From Oscillospiraceae bacterium (GTDB taxonomy: Bacteria > Bacillota > Clostridia > Oscillospirales > Ruminococcaceae), in contig JAFVOU010000011.1 of NCBI GenBank assembly GCA_017505635.1, positions 1-64,000 of the forward strand: a DNA stretch of 64,000 bases. The letters are read 5' to 3'. Shown here one piece after another: positions 58,843 through 64,000 of the stretch. Both the position numbers and the translations under genes were made by a program. A model generated the notes under the pieces. The model made no database searches, was not told the DNA's origin, and saw only the letters and a list, made by a program, of their open reading frames with translations. The stretch's first letter is position 1. Each line of letters opens with the position of its first letter.

Positions 58843-60123
58843 TTACACCTTTTTCTTTCTGCCAGTCAGCACCACAATGATAACAGGCGCAAGTGCAATC
58901 AAAGCACCAAGGAATATATTTGCATTTGGCACAAAGCTTGAAGTACCGTCGTTGTTGACAATCATTTCGGCGTTGGCAAGAATAGTCTTGCCGATAAACG
59001 GACCAACCACACCCGGTACAAGCACCTGGCTGAAAATTCTCACACCCTGCAGTCTGCCTGCATATCCGTCAGGTGTAAAGTCGCGGATTTTTGCCCCGAA
59101 CACCGCCATGCCACTTAAATAGCCGCACATCATCAGAAGGCTGCCGATAAATACAAGGGCGGTGTTGCGGCACAGATAAAGTACTGTAAAGCCGAAAGCA
59201 AGGCTTAAAAGTGCAACAGTTGCAGAATAGTCGAAACCTTTTTTGTCATAAGCTTTGCCCCAGAATGCGGTGAAAATTGCGGCAAGTATAATCGCAGGTG
59301 CCATAATAAGCACATAGTTGGAAAGTGCAAGGCTTACCTCGTAATAGATAATGAGATAAGGCATATAAATCTGTATGGAAATGTTGAAAACAATAAAGGT
59401 AACAAGTGTTATATACAGTTCTTTGTTGCCCTTTACTGTTGAAGGGCGGAAACCGTAAATCACATTGGAAATGTATCCGTCGGCAGACTTTTGGGCAGGA
59501 GCATCTTTTATAAGAAAAATTGCAGCAATACCAATAAGAAGAACAACCGCACCGATAATAACGAATATTATGGTCCAGCTTTCCTGTCTGTCAAGGTCAA
59601 ATGCCATAAAACCGCCGAAAACCACAAGAATGGACACCAGCGGCATCATGCTGTTTATACCCTCGGCGGCACCGCGGTTTGTGCTGTCTGTGCTGTCGGT
59701 CAGCCAGGCATTGAAAGCCGCATCGTTTGCAGTGGAACCGAAAAAGGTCATAACACAGTCAAATATAATTGTAAGGCTTACACCCAGAGCAGCGGCACTT
59801 GCCACCATAGGAAACAGTGTGCCCAGCACATCGGTGCGGATAAGTGCAAAGCAGAAGATGGATATGCCCCAGAGAATATATCCCGAACAGATAAATATTT
59901 TGCGTTTTCCCACCTTGTCGGACAAGGCGCCCATAAATACGGTGGTTACAGTTGCGGCAACGGCAGAGGCCGAAACCATAAGTGAAATATCAGCGGCAGA
60001 GGCGGCAAACATTTTGTAGATAAACACGTTGAGGTACATATTTTCCACAACCCATGCCACCTGACCGGTAAGACTGCACAGCACAAGTGCAAGCCAGAAT
60101 TTTGAAGAAAGTTTTGTTTTCAT
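58843..60123 (-). CDS. MFS transporter
   Basis: A 426-aa protein with 12 helices. The helix 2-3 loop has GALSDKVGKRKIFICSG, a textbook MFS motif, and a middle loop of ~25 polar residues (IKDAPAQKSADGYISN). The second half contains WGKAYDKKGFDYSA. ATG 60123 is preferred (AAAGGAG ahead). The substrate is unknown; a sugar-type or GPH-like member is possible. The C-terminus ends in a basic GRKKKV. Confidence 0.88.
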   Translation of the reverse strand: MKTKLSSKFWLALVLCSLTGQVAWVVENMYLNVFIYKMFAASAADISLMVSASAVAATVTTVFMGALSDKVGKRKIFICSGYILWGISIFCFALIRTDVLGTLFPMVASAAALGVSLTIIFDCVMTFFGSTANDAAFNAWLTDSTDSTNRGAAEGINSMMPLVSILVVFGGFMAFDLDRQESWTIIFVIIGAVVLLIGIAAIFLIKDAPAQKSADGYISNVIYGFRPSTVKGNKELYITLVTFIVFNISIQIYMPYLIIYYEVSLALSNYVLIMAPAIILAAIFTAFWGKAYDKKGFDYSATVALLSLAFGFTVLYLCRNTALVFIGSLLMMCGYLSGMAVFGAKIRDFTPDGYAGRLQGVRIFSQVLVPGVVGPFIGKTILANAEMIVNNDGTSSFVPNANIFLGALIALAPVIIVVLTGRKKKV

Positions 60124-60188
60124 ATCAAAGCTCCTTTGCAGAGGGTTAACTATAGTTTCAGTATACAACATTATTGATATTTGTAAAA

Positions 60189-60214
60189 TAAAAACCGCCG
60201 GAATTTCCGGCGGT
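60189..60214 (-). terminator. Terminator of the rubredoxin gene
   Basis: On the minus strand ACCGCCGGA/TCCGGCGGT with loop AAT is followed by TTTTT. Confidence 0.8.
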
Positions 60215-60247
60215 AAAGATTATATTTAAATCAGGATTAAGTTATTT

Positions 60248-60409
60248 TTAGTCAACAAGGTCAAACTGGTCTTTTTCCACACCGCAGAGAGGACAGGTGA
60301 AATCTTCACCAAGGTCTTCAAATGGTGTGCCCGGAGCAATACCCATTTCTTCATAACCTTCTTCTTCGTCGTAAATCCAACCGCAAACAACACAACCATA
60401 ACGTGCCAT
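60248..60409 (-). CDS. Rubredoxin
   Basis: A 53-aa iron protein. Both ligand pairs are plain: CVVCGW (Cys6 and Cys9, with Gly and Trp following) and CPLCGVEKDQFD (about 39-50), with the typical middle YDEEEGYEEMGIAPGTPFED. It carries one electron per Fe, usually to rubrerythrin or peroxide-reducing enzymes that protect anaerobes from oxygen. Start ATG 60409 follows AAAGGAG. It is monocistronic with its own promoter and terminator. Too short to stand out in simple open-frame searches. Confidence 0.96.
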   Translation of the reverse strand: MARYGCVVCGWIYDEEEGYEEMGIAPGTPFEDLGEDFTCPLCGVEKDQFDLVD

Positions 60410-60454
60410 AATAAAATCTCCTTTGCATTGATTTATAGTTTAAATTTGTTATGT

Positions 60455-60483
60455 ATTTTAGTCATAATATATGCTGCTGTCAA
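60455..60483 (-). promoter_or_regulatory. Promoter of the rubredoxin gene
   Basis: Minus-strand TTGACA (60478-60483) and TAAAAT (60455-60460), 17-nt spacing, 46 nt before the start. Confidence 0.7.
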
Positions 60484-60598
60484 TAGGTTATATGTAAAAT
60501 TTCGCCGCATCTTCAACTTTGTGAAAAATTTGTATAAGATAGCCAAATTTGCTAAAAATATTTTTTTATAAATCTATGTTCAAATGATAAAATACAAA

Positions 60599-60627
60599 TT
60601 GCAACAAATGATGATTAATGTTACAAT
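60599..60627 (+). promoter_or_regulatory. Promoter of the DUF1846 gene
   Basis: TTGCAA (60599-60604) and TACAAT (60622-60627), 17-nt spacing, about 58 nt before the start. Confidence 0.55.
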
Positions 60628-60684
60628 TATAAAGTATTGATAAACTTTACAGGCGAAAGTCAAAAAGGCAAAAGGGGTGCAAAG

Positions 60685-62172
60685 ATGTTAAAAACAGCCT
60701 TCAGCAATGATATTTATATAGAAAAACAGACAAAGAAAATCAAGGAGCGTATCAACCGATTTGACGGCAAGCTGTATCTGGAATTCGGCGGCAAGCTGTT
60801 TGACGATTTTCACGCATCCCGTGTCCTGCCGGGTTTTGAACCGGACACAAAAATCAGACTGCTTCAGTCCATGGCAGACCATGCAGAAATAATCTTCTGC
60901 ATCTCTGCAGACGATATTGAAAAAACAAAGGTGCGTGCTGACCTTGGAATAAGCTACGATATGGATGTGCTGCGTCTTATCGATGAATTCAAGGCTATGG
61001 GCATCGCTGTAAACAGTATAGTTATCAACAAATACAACAATCAGCCTGCAGCAGATAATTTTATGCGCAAGCTGGAACATCTTGGTATAAAAAGCTACAA
61101 GCATTATGTTATTCCAAACTATCCGGGCGATGTAAACAGCATCGTAAGCGACGAAGGTTACGGCAAAAACGAATTTGTGGAAACCACAAAACCGCTTGTT
61201 GTGGTTACAGCACCGGGCCCTGGCAGCGGCAAGCTTGCAGTGTGCCTTTCCCAGGTTTACCACGAACACAAGCGCGGAGTTATGGCAGGCTATGCAAAGT
61301 TCGAAACTTTCCCTATATGGAATCTGCCGCTTAAACACCCCGTAAACCTTGCATACGAAGCTGCAACAGCAGACCTTCTGGATGTAAATATGATAGACCC
61401 GTTCCACCTTGAAGCTTACAACGAAACAACAGTAAACTACAACCGTGACGTTGAAGCATTCCCTATCGTAAAAACAATACTTACAAAAATCACAGGGGAC
61501 GAAAACTTTTACCGCAGCCCTACCGATATGGGTGTAAATATGGCGGGTTATGCAATTGTTGATGACGAGGCTGCAAGATATGCTTCCTATCAGGAAATTA
61601 TTGCACGCTACTACACAGCAATATGCGATTTCAAAATGGGCAGAATCAACCGCAGTACAGTTGAAAAACTGGAAAATATAATGCGCCAGCTTCAGCTTAA
61701 CGCAGAAGAAGACCGCCCATGTGTAAAACCTGCTTTGGAAAAAGCCGAACAGACAGGAATAAACAGTGTTGCATACGAACTTTGCGACGGCACAATAATC
61801 ACAGGCAAATCAAGTGATATTATGTCGGCAACAAGTTCTGCAACAATAAATGCAATAAAATATTTAAGCGGTATCCCTGACCATATCAAGCTTATCCCTG
61901 CCGAGGTTCTGGCACCTATGCTCCGCCTCAAACGCGAGGTGCTTGGCTCCAGAACATCTGCACTCAAGCTTGACGACGTTCTGCTTGCACTTACAGTTTC
62001 AATGTCAACCAACCCTATGGTGGAACAGGCTCTCAACCAGCTGCCAAAGCTTCGCGGCAGCGATCTGCACAGCTGTGTAATGCTGCGTACAGGTGACCTT
62101 TCCACCCTTAAAAAGCTTGGTGTGCGCGTAACAAGCGAGGACAAATTTCCGGAAAACAGTATGTATTTCTAA
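60685..62172 (+). CDS. DUF1846 family protein
   Basis: A 495-aa soluble protein matching DUF1846 over its length: FSNDIYIEKQTKKIKERI at the N-terminus, LYLEFGGKLFDDFHASRVLP, VVTAPGPGSGKLAVCLSQVYHE (about 172-193, a P-loop-like GPGSGK) and the C-terminal LRGSDLHSCVMLRTGDLSTL. The GSGK segment suggests nucleotide or phosphate binding. The function of the family is not known, although members are widespread in Firmicutes. ATG 60685 follows AAAGGGG. It is alone between promoter and terminator. Confidence 0.9.
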   Translation: MLKTAFSNDIYIEKQTKKIKERINRFDGKLYLEFGGKLFDDFHASRVLPGFEPDTKIRLLQSMADHAEIIFCISADDIEKTKVRADLGISYDMDVLRLIDEFKAMGIAVNSIVINKYNNQPAADNFMRKLEHLGIKSYKHYVIPNYPGDVNSIVSDEGYGKNEFVETTKPLVVVTAPGPGSGKLAVCLSQVYHEHKRGVMAGYAKFETFPIWNLPLKHPVNLAYEAATADLLDVNMIDPFHLEAYNETTVNYNRDVEAFPIVKTILTKITGDENFYRSPTDMGVNMAGYAIVDDEAARYASYQEIIARYYTAICDFKMGRINRSTVEKLENIMRQLQLNAEEDRPCVKPALEKAEQTGINSVAYELCDGTIITGKSSDIMSATSSATINAIKYLSGIPDHIKLIPAEVLAPMLRLKREVLGSRTSALKLDDVLLALTVSMSTNPMVEQALNQLPKLRGSDLHSCVMLRTGDLSTLKKLGVRVTSEDKFPENSMYF

Positions 62173-62195
62173 CCGAAGATTATCACAAAATTTCT

Positions 62196-62228
62196 ACAGC
62201 CTTGATATATTTCAAGGCTGTTTTTTTG
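62196..62228 (+). terminator. Terminator of the DUF1846 gene
   Basis: A 10-bp stem acagccttga/tcaaggctgt followed by seven T residues. Confidence 0.85.
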
Positions 62229-62279
62229 TATATAAATATGATAATATAAATACATTGAATAAATTATGGCGGTGACAAT

Positions 62280-62840
62280 ATGAAAAACAGTTACAAATCA
62301 CTTTTAGCGCTTGTTATGTCCCTTGCGCTGGCGATGAGTATTTTTACAGGCTGCACATCAAAACCGCAGCAGCCTGCAGACAATACAGATGCCGAAAACG
62401 GACAGACACAGACCGAAACAACCGACAGCACAGATGAAGATGATGACGAGTACGAGATTGTATTCGGCGAAAGCTACACAGCCCCGGAAGCTGTTGCGGC
62501 TTATCTGTACGAATGGGAAGAACTGCCGCCTAACTACATCACAAAAAGCGAAGCCGAAAAGCTGGGCTGGCAGTCGAACAAAGGCAATCTGTGGGAGGTG
62601 GCTGACGGCAAAAGTATCGGCGGTGACAGATTCGGCAACCGTGAAGGCATTCTGCCGGAAGGCGAAAACTACCGCGAATGCGATGTAAACTATGCGGGCG
62701 GTTACCGTGGTGCCGAAAGAATTGTTTACAGCACCGACGATTTTGACATCTATTATACAGCAGACCACTACGAAAGCTTTGAACAGGTTTACGATGCCGA
62801 AGACGGCTTTGTGTGGAATGATGACATTGTTTTTGAATAG
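62280..62840 (+). CDS. Barnase-like ribonuclease carried by a lipoprotein
   Basis: A 186-aa exported ribonuclease. The signal is a lipoprotein type (MKNSYKSLLALVMSLALAMS, lipobox FTGC, Cys about 25), then an acidic Thr/Asp/Glu-rich linker (to about 62). The barnase/RNase N1 domain follows: LPPNYITKSEAEKLGW, SNKGNLWEVADGKSIGGD, NREGILPEG, and the active-site set YRECDVNYAGG (catalytic Glu), YRGAERIVYS (two Arg) and TADHYESF (His). All catalytic residues of barnase are present. Attachment to the membrane is unusual. The next gene, 12 nt away, begins with a barstar inhibitor domain. Confidence 0.93.
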   Translation: MKNSYKSLLALVMSLALAMSIFTGCTSKPQQPADNTDAENGQTQTETTDSTDEDDDEYEIVFGESYTAPEAVAAYLYEWEELPPNYITKSEAEKLGWQSNKGNLWEVADGKSIGGDRFGNREGILPEGENYRECDVNYAGGYRGAERIVYSTDDFDIYYTADHYESFEQVYDAEDGFVWNDDIVFE

Positions 62841-62852
62841 AGGGGTGAAGAT

Positions 62853-64000
62853 ATGAAAACAGTAAACATAGATTTAAGCCTTGATAAAACAGCTGTGCAC
62901 AGAATGCTGGCTGAAAAACTGGATTTTCCGCCATATTACGGCAATAACCTTGATGCACTTTATGATATTATGTCGACATACAGTGATGAGGTTGTTCTGC
63001 ACATTACAGGCGAAAGTGATTATGGCAAAAAAATACTGAAAACCATTGAAGAAGCGGCATTGGAAAACAAAAATATTAAAATTGAAATAAAAGAGGAAAC
63101 AGCTATGACAATTACACAGGCAAAAGAACAGCTTGCTGCTTTGCAGGCAAAACTTGCTGCATACAACCATGCAACAGCAATTCTTTATTATGACGGCGCA
63201 ACAGCGGCACCAAAAGGCACAGGCGAAAACCGTGCACAGACTATGGCGGTGCTTGGCGGCGAAATCTACAACCTTTCCACAGGCAAGGAAACTGTGGAAC
63301 TGCTGGAATTCCTTGATGAACACAAGGAAGAACTTTCCGAAAAGGAACAGCGAATTGTGTTTCTTATGCTTAAAAGCATCCGTCAGATGCAGAAAATCCC
63401 TGCAGACCAGTATATCGAACTGCAGATGCTGTTAAGTAAGGCTGACGATGTGTGGCACACAGCCAAGGATGAAGACAATTTCGAAATGTTCCGCCCTTAC
63501 CTTGAAAAGGTATTTGATTTCTACAAACGTATTGCAAACTGGTGTGAACCTGAAAAAGACCCTTACGACTACTGGCTTGGCGAATTTGAAGATGGTCTCA
63601 ACAAGGCAAAATGCGATGAATTCTTTGCAGCAATGCGCAGCCGCATTGTTCCGCTGCTTAAAAAAATCAGTGAAAAGGAACAGCTTTCCGACGAATGCAT
63701 TCACGGCAATTTCCCTGAAGCATTGCAGCATCAGCTTACACTTTATATTATGGATGTTATGGGCATCGACAAAAACCACTGTGCAGTTGCAACAACCGAA
63801 CATCCGTTTACAACCACACTGGGTTCCCACGCTGATGTGCGCATAACAACAAAATACCACGAAAATGATTTCTCCAACTCCCTTTACAGCGTTGTTCACG
63901 AAGGCGGCCACGCACTTTATGAACTCAATGTGTCCGACGATTTTGCACGCACAGTGCTGGACGGCGGTGTAAGTATGGGTATCCACGAAAGCCAGAGCCG
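62853..64000 (+). CDS. Barstar-like domain read in frame into M32 carboxypeptidase (cut by window end)
   Basis: From ATG 62853 (ribosome binding site AGGGGTG) one uninterrupted frame runs to the window edge. Residues 1-84 match barstar: LDFPPYYGNNLDALYDIM (the barnase-binding Tyr/Asn/Asp-Leu helix) and NIKIEIKEE at the end. From Met85 (63105) on it is a metallocarboxypeptidase Taq (M32): LYYDGATAAPKGTGENRA, WCEPEKDPYDYWLGEFEDG, the zinc motif HEGGHALYE (about 350) and GIHESQSR at the cut. M32 proteins normally begin at this Met, and AGAGGA lies 7 nt before it. So it is either a true fusion or two proteins from one frame. The rest lies beyond the window. Confidence 0.85.
   Translation, partial: MKTVNIDLSLDKTAVHRMLAEKLDFPPYYGNNLDALYDIMSTYSDEVVLHITGESDYGKKILKTIEEAALENKNIKIEIKEETAMTITQAKEQLAALQAKLAAYNHATAILYYDGATAAPKGTGENRAQTMAVLGGEIYNLSTGKETVELLEFLDEHKEELSEKEQRIVFLMLKSIRQMQKIPADQYIELQMLLSKADDVWHTAKDEDNFEMFRPYLEKVFDFYKRIANWCEPEKDPYDYWLGEFEDGLNKAKCDEFFAAMRSRIVPLLKKISEKEQLSDECIHGNFPEALQHQLTLYIMDVMGIDKNHCAVATTEHPFTTTLGSHADVRITTKYHENDFSNSLYSVVHEGGHALYELNVSDDFARTVLDGGVSMGIHESQS
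63092..63107 (+). promoter_or_regulatory. Internal Shine-Dalgarno and start of the M32 carboxypeptidase
   Basis: AGAGGA (63092-63097), 7-nt spacer, ATG (63105-63107). In frame with the barstar domain; no stop codon separates them. In the neighbouring frame TAA lies at 63089-63091, so a one-base change would separate the genes again. Confidence 0.65.

Noticed and set aside
1..64000. CRISPR array, tRNA, rRNA or insertion sequence
   Set aside because: No regularly spaced repeats, no T-loop/anticodon pattern and no transposase frame were seen on either strand; a covariance search (tRNAscan, Infernal) would be decisive.

Overview
The window reads as a chromosome segment of a strictly anaerobic, fermentative member of the Clostridia (Bacillota). 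An NADH-linked [FeFe] hydrogenase operon, a rubredoxin, an IspH-S1 fusion gene, AGGAGG-type ribosome binding sites, classical TTGACA/TATAAT promoters and many short intrinsic terminators all point that way. Oscillospiraceae or a related gut family is plausible, but I cannot fix the genus. No rRNA, tRNA, CRISPR array, insertion sequence or prophage was found. This is mostly core chromosome with small accessory insertions and dispersed palindromic repeats.

Layout. 0-8 kb: two divergent operons for hydrogen metabolism. To the right lies a HydC/HydB/HydA-type electron-bifurcating hydrogenase with an extra HATPase and a 2Fe-2S ferredoxin-like protein. To the left lies a putative sensory [FeFe] hydrogenase with a second HATPase and two DRTGG-like proteins. 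8-16 kb: a polytopic envelope protein, then a DUF4956 - VTC - CotH - CotH operon and a lipoprotein. 15.6-20 kb: a His-rich heavy-metal exporter, a short UvrA-like ATPase and an acetyltransferase. 20-24.3 kb: a YheO-type regulator divergent from a tryptophanase-family lyase and an NSS amino-acid transporter, with a structured leader and repeated upstream motifs. 24.4-30.7 kb: YqeY, an SDR enzyme, an alpha-hydroxy-acid dehydrogenase, an Isc Fe-S operon with its Rrf2 regulator, and a cobalamin-riboswitch operon (DUF4430 plus ECF S component).

30.8-43.8 kb: a MATE pump, an MFS transporter, htpG under a CIRCE-like operator, two aminopeptidase P genes (one frameshifted) around a DHH phosphoesterase, an EamA transporter, sfsA, an F420-hydrogenase beta-like iron-sulfur protein and an ABC-F ATPase. 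44-48.6 kb: FAD oxidoreductase - cmk - plsC - ispH::rpsA. 48.7-56.6 kb: a GNAT with a Cys/His tail, two DUF3048 lipoproteins around a DUF368 lipid-carrier translocase, an XRE regulator, a histidine phosphatase, an acyltransferase and thiT under a TPP riboswitch. 56.6-64 kb: endonuclease III, RarA, an MFS transporter, rubredoxin, a DUF1846 protein, a barnase-like lipoprotein and a barstar that runs in frame into an M32 carboxypeptidase cut by the window end.

The best leads are: the barnase lipoprotein with a barstar::M32 in-frame fusion; the IspH-S1 fusion carrying a perfect internal ribosome binding site where codon use changes; the sensory-hydrogenase/HATPase/DRTGG module; the tryptophanase leader and its upstream repeats; a CIRCE-like operator in which both half-sites carry the same symmetric change; paired Rrf2-type operators; and a DUF3048 gene whose natural start codon is AUC.
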